Notes under the pieces: generated by a model
Databases searched by the model: none
What the model saw: only the letters and a program-made list of their open reading frames with translations
Told to the model about the DNA's origin: nothing
Assembly: GCF_001730525.1 (NCBI RefSeq)
Contig: NZ_MDFN01000002.1
Span: 124,001-188,000 of the forward strand
From: Arcticibacter eurypsychrophilus
Lineage (GTDB): Bacteria; Bacteroidota; Bacteroidia; Sphingobacteriales; Sphingobacteriaceae
Direction of reading: 5' to 3'
Length of the DNA: 64,000 nt
Part shown: in pieces, positions 24,677 to 34,165 of the stretch
Layout of the letters: each line of letters opens with the position of its first letter
How positions within the stretch are numbered: position 1 is the first letter of the stretch
Translations under genes and position numbers: made by a program

Positions 24677-27600
24677 TTAAAATTGAAGAGTAGTGCCAAA
24701 TGTAAAAGTTCGTGGTTTTGGATATTGATGGAAGTAAATATTTTGTCCCCACTGATTATCGCCATATGAAGTAGCTTCCGGATCATATCCTTTAAACTCT
24801 TTGGAACTAATTAAAAAGGCATTCTGAACGCTAAAATAAACGCGCATATTTTTTATGTTATACTTGTTTATCGCTTTTTCTCCCAGGTTGTAACCCAATG
24901 TAATTGCGCTTCCGCGGAGGTACGAACCATTAGCCACCCAATGATCATCAATTTCTGAGCTCTGACCTGAATAAGGACCATTACGAATCTGCTGAATCAT
25001 CGTATTTGTATTTTGTTCGGTCCAGCTTTCATAAAGGGTAGAAGCAAATCCATTTGAATAACCTGTCCTGTCCTCTGTAGAATGAAGAAATTGCTGCAAG
25101 ACATCTACTTTATATACGAATTGCATATCTACATTCAGATCAAGGTTCTTATATCGAAAATTATTAATAAAACTTCCGCTCCAATCTGGCAAACCCTTTC
25201 CTATAACACTCCGTTCAGTACTTCGCTTGGCTGTCCCTGGCACAGCACCTACTAAAGCAGCTTCTGCGGCCTCATCTACACCCCAAATACCTAGCCTTTT
25301 ATATCCATAGAACGAACTTAAACTCTCTCCTACACGTAAAATGGTCTGACTGCCTGACACGAAATTCGGACCAGGAAAGATATCTTCACCATTTGCACCT
25401 AAAGATTTTATCCGATTTTTGTTGTAGCTGAAATTTAAAGTTGATTCCCATTTAAAATCCCTGCCGGCAAAAGGGCTCCCTCCAAATAAAACTTCTACTC
25501 CTTCGTTTAACACAGACCCAATATTATCTCTTACTGATGCAAACCCGGTTGATGTCGGAACTGGTTTGTCCAACAACAGATCAGTAGTCAGCTTATGATA
25601 ATAATCTATACCTAGCGTAAATCTTCTTTGAAAGAGGGCAAGATCAAATCCTATATCAAATTGCTTTGATTTTTCCCATTCTAAATTTGGATTGGGCAAC
25701 CTGTTCACAAAGCTCTGAGATACTCTTGTCCCGTTAAGTAATGTAGTTTCTGAAGAAATAGTACCAAGGGACTGATAAGTAGGTATTTCTGTGTTACCGG
25801 TTATACCATAACTTGCACGTAACTTCAACTCATTAATAGCGGTTACATCTTTCAGGAAGGATTCCTGAGAAACTACCCAACCTAATCCCAAAGATGGAAA
25901 AATTCCATATTTATTGTTTTCTCCAAAACGTGATGATCCGTCTGCCCGACCAGTGAACGTCACCAGGTATTTGTTTTTATAACTATAGCTGCCTCTTAAG
26001 AAATAGGAATTCATAGCCCAACGGTCGTAAGAAGAACCTGGAGCTCCGGGCTGACTAGCTGACTGGATACTGTTGAACCTGAAAAAATTATCAGAAAACC
26101 CCTGAGCTGATGTCCAGCCATTTTCTGCTGTTCTTTCTTGCCAGCTTAATCCTAATACTGCATTTATACGATGATCCCCCAGTTGTTTGTTATAATTCAA
26201 ATAAGTCTCTTCCTGCCAATAAAAGGAGTGCTGATTTTCAATATAAGCATAACCTAATGGTGCTGATATATTGATCAGATCGGTAGGATCGTAATTTTGT
26301 ATCAGGTTATCACGCTTATCAAATCCGAATTGAGTACGTAAATCCATTCCAGGCAACAAATGGAACGTAAGATAAGTATTACCAAAAATCTGATTCCTAT
26401 TCCTAAGCCTATCCTGAGTATTAAGCACATGCACTGGATTTGCAATAGACTCCAGTGAATATGGATCCGTAATCATACTACTATTTGCCCATGAACCATC
26501 AGGAAATTTCACCGGAAATATAGGTGGCATTTCTAGCATTGATCTCCTGGGTGCCTGGTTTCCTCCATCTTCCTGAACCTCATTCCCTTTATTATTATTA
26601 ACCAAAACATTTAAACCTACAGAAAGCCACTTTTTAGGATTGGCATCATAGGCTACTTTACCATTAATCCGATCCAACCAACTATTAAGCATGATCCCTT
26701 CCGTTTTGGCATAATTCATAAAGGCGCCAAATGACGATTTCTCAGATTTTCCTAAAATAGATAACTGGTGATTGTGCGAGATAGCCGTACGCGTTGATTC
26801 CTCCTGCCAGTCGGTATCGTAAAGCGGATTACCACTTGCATCAAATATCCGAGGATCTGTTTTACTAAATATAGGCGGAGTCCCTGTTGGATTGTATTTG
26901 CTGTAGTTCTCAAAACCTCTTTGTATAACCTCCAAAAACTCGCTAGAATTAAGGACATCGAGTTTTTTGGGTAAAACACCCGCACTTACGTAACCATCAT
27001 ATCCTACAGTTACTCCTTCAAGAGTTGCACCTCTTTTAGTAGTTACCAGAACAACACCATTTGCTCCACGGGCACCATATATTGCGGTAGAGGAAGCATC
27101 TTTTAACACTTCCATTCGTTCAATATCATTCGGATTCAGAAACTGTATATCCTCCATCACCACCCCATCTATCACGTATAATGGACTAGAAGATGAATTT
27201 ATTGTACCTAATCCGCGGATCAGCACTTTCGGGCTACCTGTTGGCGATCCTGAATTTAAAAACACATTTACTCCTGAAACTTTACCCTTAAGTCCCTGCA
27301 ATGGATTATTAACCGGGGCATTAAGCAAATCTTTTGCAGAAACCACTCCAACAGATCCCGTCACATCAGATTTCTTCTGTGTTCCATAACCTGTTACAAC
27401 CACTTCCTCCAAAGCTTTGCTGTCAGAAGTTAGATACACATTCAGTTCACGCCTTTCACCAACAGTAACTTCCTGATTCTTCATACCGATATAACTAAAT
27501 ATCAGGACGGATTGAGCAGATGTAATCTCGATCTGAAAAGCTCCATCGACGTCAGTAACTGTTCGCTTATCGCTACCTTTAAGTGCTATACCTACACCTG

Positions 27601-27766
27601 GCAAGCTAACCAACCGGTTGGCCGCATCATAAACAACGCCCTTTATTGGTATGCCCGACTGTGTTTGCGTATAGCCTGATAGGCTGCTTCCTGAAATTAT
27701 CATGAATGACATGAGAAAAATGCATACTCGCATTTTCTTTTGATTAGTACAACACGTTTTTTTCAT
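24677..27766 (-). CDS. susC: SusC/RagA TonB-linked outer membrane importer
   Basis: The 1029-residue protein has a signal peptide (MKKTCCTNQKKMRVCIFL..., ending near GYTQTQS), a carboxypeptidase-like domain (about 38-115, GVVYDAANRLVSLPGVGIAL), and the SusC/RagA entry EEVVVTGYGTQKKSDVTGSV. The plug has VLIRGLGTINSSSSPLYVID and AIYGARGANGVVLVTTKRG. The barrel runs from about 250 and closes with PRTFTFGTTLQF. SusC transports the oligosaccharides bound by SusD into the periplasm using TonB energy. It is the third gene of the minus-strand mannan operon, 50 nt after the sugar porter. Confidence 0.96.
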   Translation of the reverse strand: MKKTCCTNQKKMRVCIFLMSFMIISGSSLSGYTQTQSGIPIKGVVYDAANRLVSLPGVGIALKGSDKRTVTDVDGAFQIEITSAQSVLIFSYIGMKNQEVTVGERRELNVYLTSDSKALEEVVVTGYGTQKKSDVTGSVGVVSAKDLLNAPVNNPLQGLKGKVSGVNVFLNSGSPTGSPKVLIRGLGTINSSSSPLYVIDGVVMEDIQFLNPNDIERMEVLKDASSTAIYGARGANGVVLVTTKRGATLEGVTVGYDGYVSAGVLPKKLDVLNSSEFLEVIQRGFENYSKYNPTGTPPIFSKTDPRIFDASGNPLYDTDWQEESTRTAISHNHQLSILGKSEKSSFGAFMNYAKTEGIMLNSWLDRINGKVAYDANPKKWLSVGLNVLVNNNKGNEVQEDGGNQAPRRSMLEMPPIFPVKFPDGSWANSSMITDPYSLESIANPVHVLNTQDRLRNRNQIFGNTYLTFHLLPGMDLRTQFGFDKRDNLIQNYDPTDLINISAPLGYAYIENQHSFYWQEETYLNYNKQLGDHRINAVLGLSWQERTAENGWTSAQGFSDNFFRFNSIQSASQPGAPGSSYDRWAMNSYFLRGSYSYKNKYLVTFTGRADGSSRFGENNKYGIFPSLGLGWVVSQESFLKDVTAINELKLRASYGITGNTEIPTYQSLGTISSETTLLNGTRVSQSFVNRLPNPNLEWEKSKQFDIGFDLALFQRRFTLGIDYYHKLTTDLLLDKPVPTSTGFASVRDNIGSVLNEGVEVLFGGSPFAGRDFKWESTLNFSYNKNRIKSLGANGEDIFPGPNFVSGSQTILRVGESLSSFYGYKRLGIWGVDEAAEAALVGAVPGTAKRSTERSVIGKGLPDWSGSFINNFRYKNLDLNVDMQFVYKVDVLQQFLHSTEDRTGYSNGFASTLYESWTEQNTNTMIQQIRNGPYSGQSSEIDDHWVANGSYLRGSAITLGYNLGEKAINKYNIKNMRVYFSVQNAFLISSKEFKGYDPEATSYGDNQWGQNIYFHQYPKPRTFTFGTTLQF

Positions 27767-27816
27767 TTCATACGGATTTAGTTAACGGATTTATAATTGG
27801 TATTTAGAAACAATGG

Positions 27817-29202
27817 TTATTTATTCATCCAGCTATGTTCAATGTCCTCCAATGATTTCCCTTTTGTTTCAGGAAGCAAGAGATAGACAGTAATAAAGGC
27901 AACGCAACAAAAAATCGCAAAAATCCAGAATGTACTTGCTACACCCAGCTCTTGTAGGAAAATGGGTGTTAATTGCCCTACAATTGTATCCGCGATCCAC
28001 ATCACCATAATGCTTAAAGCCATGGCACGACCCCGTATCTTAGCAGGAAATATTTCCGAAGCTACTACAAACTTTAAAGGACCAATGGAAAAAGCAAAAC
28101 AGGCAAGAAAAGCCAGCACAGCGACCAGCAAAAACATACTATTGGTCGCACCTGTATAAAAAAACAGGCCAGTAATAAATAAACTAAAGGATGCTCCCGC
28201 AGTTCCAATCAGGTAAAGTGGTCTGCGGCCTAATGCATCAACCTTCCATACTGCAATAAAGGTAAACAACATGTTCGCCAAGCCAAAGATCACCTGGCTT
28301 TGAAAAGAATTACTTAAACTAATTCCGGCACTGTTCAAAATACTGGGACCGTAATATATGATGGCATTAATTCCACTAAATTGAGAAAACAAAGGTAGGA
28401 GTAAGCCCAAAAGCAAGGCTCGCCTCATGCGGGGAGAAAGTAAATCTTTATATGACCCTTCTCCTTCATCCTGGTTGCTTTTTATATTGGCAGCATCTTT
28501 TTCCGCCTCTTCTCTACCTATCAGTTCCGTTAATAGTTTAACACCTTCAGCCTGACGCCTTTTTTGGATTAACCACCTTGGGCTTTCAGGAATAAATATT
28601 AAGCCTACAATGAATAACAAAGCCGGAACAGTACCAATACTGAACATTCCTCTCCAGATCTGTTCTACAAAGAGAAAATGAAGCAGTTGGTTACTGGATT
28701 CAATTGGAGCAAGCAGCGAAAATTTCAACACCGCCGCATTACTTAAATATGCTAGTAGAATTCCGAAGGTAACAGCCAGTTGATAATAAGTAACTAAGCG
28801 TCCGCGTATTTTTGAAGGCGCTATTTCAGATATATACAGGGGTACAATATTAGAAGCAATACCTACACCAATTCCAGCTAAAATCCGGGCAACTATAATC
28901 CAGAAAAAAGTAGCAAACAGCGTACAACCTATTGCCGCAAATAAGAAAAGGATGGCAGAAAGAACCAACATTTTTTTACGCCCCAGACGATCACCTAGTT
29001 CACCTGACATGGCAACACCTGCAATGCAACCTACCAAGGCGGATGACACAAACCAGCCCTCCTGTACCGCAGTAAGGTTAAATTGTTTTTGAACGAAGGG
29101 TAATATGCCAGAAATAACTGCCATATCGAAACCAAAAAGTAATCCTCCTAGTGCTGATATACAACATACCAGGAATAGCATGTACCTTTTTTTCTCTATC
29201 AT
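27817..29202 (-). CDS. sugar porter MFS transporter (hexose:H+ symporter type)
   Basis: The 461-residue protein has 12 predicted membrane segments and the sugar-porter signatures: GGLLFGFDMAVISGILPF in TM1, GDRLGRKKML between TM2 and TM3, PESPRWLIQKRRQAEG after TM6, DALGRRPLYLIG, and the terminal PETKGKSLEDIE. The closest well-known relatives are XylE/GlcP-like proton symporters. Within this operon it likely imports the mannose released in the periplasm. Its start codon overlaps the stop of the isomerase gene (ATGA at 29202-29199). Substrate is inferred from neighbours. Confidence 0.92.
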   Translation of the reverse strand: MIEKKRYMLFLVCCISALGGLLFGFDMAVISGILPFVQKQFNLTAVQEGWFVSSALVGCIAGVAMSGELGDRLGRKKMLVLSAILFLFAAIGCTLFATFFWIIVARILAGIGVGIASNIVPLYISEIAPSKIRGRLVTYYQLAVTFGILLAYLSNAAVLKFSLLAPIESSNQLLHFLFVEQIWRGMFSIGTVPALLFIVGLIFIPESPRWLIQKRRQAEGVKLLTELIGREEAEKDAANIKSNQDEGEGSYKDLLSPRMRRALLLGLLLPLFSQFSGINAIIYYGPSILNSAGISLSNSFQSQVIFGLANMLFTFIAVWKVDALGRRPLYLIGTAGASFSLFITGLFFYTGATNSMFLLVAVLAFLACFAFSIGPLKFVVASEIFPAKIRGRAMALSIMVMWIADTIVGQLTPIFLQELGVASTFWIFAIFCCVAFITVYLLLPETKGKSLEDIEHSWMNK

Positions 29203-30971
29203 CCTGCAGTTTTTAAAAATGCCTTAACTACCTTAGCTATTCCTTCTCCTTTATTAATTAACTTATAACCCTTTGCTGCTGCAGGTACTACAAAAGTTTC
29301 TGCAAAGTTGAACACAGCTTTGGTTCCATCCGCCGTTTCTATGGCAATGCTTGATCCTTCAACCAGCATCAGCACATGGCAAATATTTTCATTGACGACT
29401 ATAAATTCTGATGTAAATTCTATTCGGTGTATATCATAAAAATGTTCAGCATGTGTAGGGAGATGAATCAACTTCCAGTCTATCCCCTCTTCCACTATCA
29501 CTGGCTTCGAAATCAGTTCTTCAACTACCTTTGCTCCTTTTCTGTCGAAGTTCAAGTTTTTAAAGGCATGTTCAATATTTATAGGCCGGGGTTCGCCATC
29601 TAGACCCATACGAAGCCAATCGTAAATTTTAAAAGTAAAAATATAGGGGGTAGCACTAATTTCCAGAACCAGATTGTTTGTACCTGCACTATGAATCGTT
29701 CCGTTAGGTATTAAGAACAGGTCATGCCGTTTTGCCGGATGAATCTGCACATATTGCTCAATATCAACTTCTTTACCATCGGCAACACTTTCCTCCAATA
29801 CTTGTCTGAATTTATCTGGTTCAATACGCTCCTGAAAACCTAGATAAACTACAGCATCCTCCTTGCAATCCAGTATATAATAGGTCTCATCCTGAGTTAT
29901 CGTTTCTCCGAAAGTCTCCTGGATATATTTCAAAGATGGATGACATTGAATGGAAAGATTGCCCCCATCGAAAGTATCCAAAAAGTCAAATCTTATCGGA
30001 AATTCGGTTTTAAATTGCTCTGCGTGTTGCCCTAGTACTGACTGATAGGCACTAAACATTAAAAAATCAAAAGAAATTTCCAACAGATTGCCATCACTTT
30101 CAAAAACTAAACCATTTTCTGGAACAATAAATTCAAAAGACCAGGCATAATTAATTTCATCTTGATTTAATTGTTGGACATGCTTTTTTATCCATTGTCC
30201 GCCCCAAGCTCCTGCATCAAACCATGGACGTACTCTGAATACTGATTTTGAAAGTTTTTGAAGTCCGGAAAACACATTTGCTGATATGGCCCAATTGATT
30301 GAATTTACCCATTGCGCATCAGCAATTACGCTCATCTTCCTTAAAAGACTTTCTTTATGCTTATTTAAGACAACCCAATCAATAAAATAGAATCGCTTGT
30401 ACATGATTACTGGATTTTCAGCGATGGCTTTTCCCAGATTAGTGATAGACCCGGCACGCATTCTATATTGTAGTTCATTCTTCGCGAGATCAATATAAAT
30501 AAGAGGGAAATCCCAATTTACAAGATAGGCCCCAACTCCTATAACAATATTTATATCACACGAATTGTCTGGATTTATCTTTTCCAGTTCGTTAAGCCGA
30601 AAGAAATCATGGAGTTCCAACGTTGTTTTGGTTCCCCATACGCTATGCTGATCACCTAAAAAAGAGTTTGTTAATACCTCTATTTCACTCTCATCTTTCA
30701 AATACTCCGCTGATTCATACCACCGTACCAGTACCTGTTTCTTCTCAAATTCATTAGCTAGACCGGCTTTAATATTATTCCAAAAAACTCCCCCATATCC
30801 ATCAATTACTACTGTTTTTTGTTCAATTATCCAATTTGCAAGAGATTCATATCCACTGAGAACTTTCCCTTCTCCAAGAGAATGAAACGGGTAAATAGTA
30901 TACCCAGACGCCACATGTGCTACATCAATATGTTCAGGCATTAAAGCCATATTTGTTTTTCTGGTCAGCAT
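29199..30971 (-). CDS. class I mannose-6-phosphate isomerase with kinase-like N-terminal domain
   Basis: The product is 590 residues. The C-terminal part (about 245-590) is a type I phosphomannose isomerase cupin with the zinc-site blocks GGNLSIQCHPSLKYI, TQDETYYILDC, HDLFLIPNGTIHSAG and NLVLEISATPYIFTFKIYDW. It interconverts mannose-6-phosphate and fructose-6-phosphate. The N-terminal part (about 45-230) resembles a nucleoside/uridine kinase fold but has VVIDGYGGVFW where GxxGxGK[ST] would be, so it is probably not a kinase. This fused architecture is known from Bacteroidota. It is the first gene of the mannan operon, divergent from the GntR regulator. Confidence 0.9.
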   Translation of the reverse strand: MLTRKTNMALMPEHIDVAHVASGYTIYPFHSLGEGKVLSGYESLANWIIEQKTVVIDGYGGVFWNNIKAGLANEFEKKQVLVRWYESAEYLKDESEIEVLTNSFLGDQHSVWGTKTTLELHDFFRLNELEKINPDNSCDINIVIGVGAYLVNWDFPLIYIDLAKNELQYRMRAGSITNLGKAIAENPVIMYKRFYFIDWVVLNKHKESLLRKMSVIADAQWVNSINWAISANVFSGLQKLSKSVFRVRPWFDAGAWGGQWIKKHVQQLNQDEINYAWSFEFIVPENGLVFESDGNLLEISFDFLMFSAYQSVLGQHAEQFKTEFPIRFDFLDTFDGGNLSIQCHPSLKYIQETFGETITQDETYYILDCKEDAVVYLGFQERIEPDKFRQVLEESVADGKEVDIEQYVQIHPAKRHDLFLIPNGTIHSAGTNNLVLEISATPYIFTFKIYDWLRMGLDGEPRPINIEHAFKNLNFDRKGAKVVEELISKPVIVEEGIDWKLIHLPTHAEHFYDIHRIEFTSEFIVVNENICHVLMLVEGSSIAIETADGTKAVFNFAETFVVPAAAKGYKLINKGEGIAKVVKAFLKTAG

Positions 30972-31313
30972 TTAAGTCTATTTAAAAATATATCATGATG
31001 TGCTAATTATTTTGCACCCATTCTTACACACATTGGTGAGGAAATACTTTTATCCTGAAAGAGACAGTGATGAAAGCAGAATAAGTAAATGTATCGAAGA
31101 TGATAGTAAATGCTCTTTTTCCATAATTAAGGCTAATAAAAGAAACATAAGTTAGTATGTACAAACATAGTATTTTTTATAACAATACCAAATTAATTTA
31201 AATATTATCAACTTACTAATTTTCAATTGATTATATTTTATACATAATTTGAATGTACATACATAAAGATTTATATTATTATCTTTTATTATAATTGTAC
31301 ATCAAACAATACT
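30972..31313. promoter_or_regulatory. divergent control region of the mannan operon and its GntR regulator
   Basis: This 342-nt AT-rich region separates the two divergent starts. TGTACA occurs three times, at 31158-31163, 31254-31259 and 31296-31301, in the contexts TATGTACAAACAT, GAATGTACATACAT and AATTGTACATCAAAC. The last lies 12 nt before the regulator start, where bound protein would block its own expression. These are candidate operators for the adjacent GntR/HutC-type regulator. No second ORF is visible. Confidence 0.6.
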
Positions 31314-32072
31314 ATGAAGCTTTCAATTGATCATAAAAGTCCGGTTCCACTACATATCCAAGCAGAAGAACTATTAAGGCAACTTATTGAAGCTCCTCAG
31401 TACCGGGACGGAAAACTTTTTCCGAAAGAAGTTGAACTATCAAAACAACTTGGCATTGCCAGATCAACCTTAAGACAGGCGCTTAATAAATTAGTCTACG
31501 AAGGATTATTAGTAAGAAAGAAGGGAATAGGCACCAAAGTATCCGAAACAAAAACAATCAGTTCAAAATCTAAAAACTGGCTCAGCTTCTCCCAGGAGAT
31601 GGCAGCCCGTGGAATCCCAATCAAAAACTTTGAACTTCATGTTAAATGGGTGTTTCCCGAGGAAAGGATTGCTAATTTCTTTGAAATCAAAACAGATACT
31701 AAGGTACTAAAACTGGTTCGTCTAAGAGGTCGCGTAGATGGCCCTTTTGTTTACTTTGAGTCTTATTTTCACCCGCGGGTAGCGCTTACTGGTGATGAAG
31801 ATTTTAAACTCCCATTGTATGAGATGCTGGAAAAAGAGCATGGAGTTATAGCTTACATTTCAAAGGAAGAGATCAGTGCCCGTTTAGCGGATAAATTTAT
31901 AGCCGATAAACTGGAATCAGAAATAGGGAGCCCTGTATTATTTCGGAAAAGATTTGTTTATGATATAGAAGAAAGGCCCATTGAATATAATTTAGGTTAT
32001 TATAAGGCCGACAGCTTCGTCTATACTGTTGAAAGCAAACACAAGAATAAGACCTTTATAATCACCCCATAA
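31314..32072 (+). CDS. GntR/HutC family transcriptional regulator (UTRA domain)
   Basis: The 252-residue protein has an N-terminal winged helix (about 1-75) with FPKEVELSKQLGIARSTLRQ and YEGLLVRKKGIGTKV. It is followed by a UTRA ligand-binding domain (about 95-240; LKLVRLRGRVDGPFVYFESY, PIEYNLGYYKADSFVYTV). HutC-type GntR proteins usually repress sugar operons and are released by a phosphosugar. Here mannose-6-phosphate or a manno-oligosaccharide would be a reasonable effector, but that is inference. It is transcribed away from the mannan operon across a shared control region. Most Bacteroidota PULs use SusR, hybrid two-component or ECF control, so a GntR repressor is less usual. Confidence 0.92.
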   Translation: MKLSIDHKSPVPLHIQAEELLRQLIEAPQYRDGKLFPKEVELSKQLGIARSTLRQALNKLVYEGLLVRKKGIGTKVSETKTISSKSKNWLSFSQEMAARGIPIKNFELHVKWVFPEERIANFFEIKTDTKVLKLVRLRGRVDGPFVYFESYFHPRVALTGDEDFKLPLYEMLEKEHGVIAYISKEEISARLADKFIADKLESEIGSPVLFRKRFVYDIEERPIEYNLGYYKADSFVYTVESKHKNKTFIITP

Positions 32073-32116
32073 AATAAAAGATCTTCTTAAAAATTTATGT
32101 CATCGTATTTAAACAC

Positions 32117-32147
32117 CAAAAGCCTGCAAAATAAATTGCAGGCTTTT
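32117..32147. terminator. bidirectional terminator between gntR and rpsT
   Basis: AAAGCCTGCAA pairs with TTGCAGGCTTT across a 6-nt loop, flanked by A-rich and T-rich runs on both sides. It can serve the plus-strand regulator and the minus-strand rpsT gene. Confidence 0.85.
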
Positions 32148-32193
32148 GTATTTCAATCTTATATTTTAAGAAGAGTAAACTATACGTTCAAAC

Positions 32194-32448
32194 TTAGTTT
32201 AATCCGTTAACGAATTTTGTAAGTTTAGACTTATTGTTTGCTGCTTTATTTTTATGAATAACGTTCTTTTTCGCAAGACGATCAAGCATTGAAATAACCT
32301 TAGTCAAAAGAGGTGTTGCTTCTTCTTTTAAAGTTGTACCACGTAAAGTTTTAATAGCTGTACGCGTAGTCTTTGCCTGGTAGCGGTTACGTAAGCGTTT
32401 TGCTGAATTTGATCTAATTCTCTTGATCGATGATTTATGATTTGCCAT
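32194..32448 (-). CDS. rpsT: 30S ribosomal protein S20
   Basis: This 84-residue basic protein starts [20 protein letters not shown] and continues as three helices rich in Lys/Arg, ending [19 protein letters not shown]. It binds the 5' domain of 16S rRNA. Length and composition match S20. It is monocistronic, with a promoter at 32485-32515 and a shared terminator downstream. Confidence 0.96.
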   Translation of the reverse strand: MANHKSSIKRIRSNSAKRLRNRYQAKTTRTAIKTLRGTTLKEEATPLLTKVISMLDRLAKKNVIHKNKAANNKSKLTKFVNGLN

Positions 32449-32484
32449 TTGTAATGCTTATTTCCGTTCCTGTTTTTGGGATTG

Positions 32485-32515
32485 CAAATATAATCCGATA
32501 TTTTCAATATTCCAA
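32485..32515 (-). promoter_or_regulatory. Bacteroidota-type promoter of rpsT
   Basis: Minus-strand TATATTTG (32492-32485) matches the -7 consensus TAnnTTTG. TTG (32515-32513) lies 20 nt upstream as the -33 element. The -7 box is 37 nt before the rpsT ATG. Confidence 0.65.
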
Positions 32516-32608
32516 CAGATCGAGCAATTATTATCATTATTAATTTTTTATACCCTCCGGATATCAGTACTATTGCATACCCTAAAGCTGCAAATCAAGC
32601 CCCATGAA

Positions 32609-33496
32609 ATGCTATATAAGAACCTGAAAACCTGCTTATTAATTCTGATTGTACTCACTTGTTCTTCCTGGGGATTTTACGCCCATCAGCGCATTAATCG
32701 TATGGCCGTTTTCACCCTCCCTAAAGGCATGATCCGCTTCTATAAAAGCAATGTGGAGTATCTTTCCGAACATGCCGTTGACCCTGATAAACGGCGCTAT
32801 ACTGATCCAAAGGAAGGTCCCACCCATTTCCTCGATACCGAACATTACGGCCTCAGTCCTTTTGATAGTATCCCCGAAAAGTGGACTGATGCAGTACTTA
32901 AATATAGCGCTGACACCCTTATTAAGTATGGCACTGTGCCTTGGAAAATCGAAAGGACCTATTATGCGCTGGTTAAAGCTTTTCAACAAAGAGACTCCTT
33001 AGCTATCCTGCGTCTATCGGCAAATCTGGGACATTATGTAAGCGATGCATCTGTACCACTGCACATGTCCTTAAATTATAACGGGCAGTTTACCAAACAA
33101 ACCGGCATTCATGGATTTTGGGAAAGCAGGATTCCCGAATTGTATTGCGATCACTACAACTTCTTTGTAGGCAAGGCAAAGTACATCCCTAACGCCCTAA
33201 AAGAAGCATGGGCAATTGCAAAAAACTCCCACAGCTTTAAAGACAGCCTATTTATTATTGAGGCACAACTAAGCGCTACCTTTCCTTCTGACAAAAAATA
33301 CAGCTATTCAGAGCGCAAAGGAATTGTATTGAAGCAATACTCCGAAGGATACGCTTACGCCTTTCACAAAGCCTTAAATGGCATGGTAGAACGACAAATG
33401 AGGGCAGCCATCTTCAAGACTGGTTGCTTCTGGTTTTCCGCATGGGTAGATGCCGGACAACCAGACCTATTTCTTTTTCCTCAACACCTCAAATAA
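32609..33496 (+). CDS. secreted zinc-dependent phospholipase C / S1-P1 nuclease-like protein
   Basis: The 295-residue product has a signal peptide (MLYKNLKTCLLILIVLTCSS) and a mature start WGFYAHQRINRMAVFTLP. The Trp and following His match the N-terminal zinc ligand region of the S1/P1 nuclease and phospholipase C superfamily. Further ligand candidates are GPTHFLDTEHYG, NLGHYVSDASVPLHMSLNYNG and GIHGFWESRIPE. I use the ATG at 32609 rather than 32573 because it gives a normal signal. Substrate (phospholipid or nucleic acid) cannot be decided. The 3' end overlaps the convergent dedA gene by 30 nt. Confidence 0.82.
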   Translation: MLYKNLKTCLLILIVLTCSSWGFYAHQRINRMAVFTLPKGMIRFYKSNVEYLSEHAVDPDKRRYTDPKEGPTHFLDTEHYGLSPFDSIPEKWTDAVLKYSADTLIKYGTVPWKIERTYYALVKAFQQRDSLAILRLSANLGHYVSDASVPLHMSLNYNGQFTKQTGIHGFWESRIPELYCDHYNFFVGKAKYIPNALKEAWAIAKNSHSFKDSLFIIEAQLSATFPSDKKYSYSERKGIVLKQYSEGYAYAFHKALNGMVERQMRAAIFKTGCFWFSAWVDAGQPDLFLFPQHLK

Positions 33497-34084
33497 AGGT
33501 GGAATAAGAGAAATCAATATAATGGCAAAAATGACATAAGTGAAATTATCCTTGATTAGAGGAAGTCCCCCAAAGAAATAGCCTAAAAACAAAAAGCTAC
33601 TTACCCAGGCAACACCGCCTACTACATTATAGGAAGCAAATCGCGCATAACTCATCGTGCCGATGCCGGCGATAAATGGTGCGAATGTGCGTACGATAGG
33701 AACGAAACGGGCATAAATAATCGTCTTTCCCCCATGTTTGTCATAAAAGTGCTGCGTCTTTTCCAGGTACTCTTTCTTAAGTAACTTATATTTTCCACTA
33801 AAGGCTTTCGGACCAATATAATCACCAATATGATAATTGGCCATGTCACCCAGTACAGCGGCAGCAATCAGCAAAAGACCCATGAAAAAAATATTTAAGC
33901 CACTCTCAGGACGGGCTATAATAGCACCGGCAGCAAACAATAAAGAATCTCCTGGTAAAAAGGGAGTCACCACAAATCCGGTTTCTGCAAATATGATTAT
34001 AAACAGGATCAGGTAGGTCCAGGTACTATACTCACTAACGATCTCGACAAGATGTTTATCAATGTGGAGAACAAAATCAATCAT
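33467..34084 (-). CDS. DedA family membrane protein
   Basis: The 205-residue protein carries the DedA/VTT signature: FAETGFVVTPFLPGDSLLFAAGA near the N-terminus, GDMANYHIGDYIGPKAF, and KHGGKTIIYARFVPIVRTFAPFIAG. Five to six hydrophobic segments are visible. DedA proteins are linked to undecaprenyl-phosphate and phospholipid recycling across the inner membrane. The ATG at 34084 gives a normal start (MIDFVLHIDKHL); the longer frame begins with TTG at 34123. Convergent with the S1/P1-like gene, overlapping its last 30 nt. Confidence 0.92.
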   Translation of the reverse strand: MIDFVLHIDKHLVEIVSEYSTWTYLILFIIIFAETGFVVTPFLPGDSLLFAAGAIIARPESGLNIFFMGLLLIAAAVLGDMANYHIGDYIGPKAFSGKYKLLKKEYLEKTQHFYDKHGGKTIIYARFVPIVRTFAPFIAGIGTMSYARFASYNVVGGVAWVSSFLFLGYFFGGLPLIKDNFTYVIFAIILISLIPPLFEVLRKKK

Positions 34085-34165
34085 TGTTTGAATAAATTCC
34101 AAAGCATTAAGGGGTTTTAGCAAAAATATAAATATAGAGCAAAAGTAATATTGAATGATATTATT

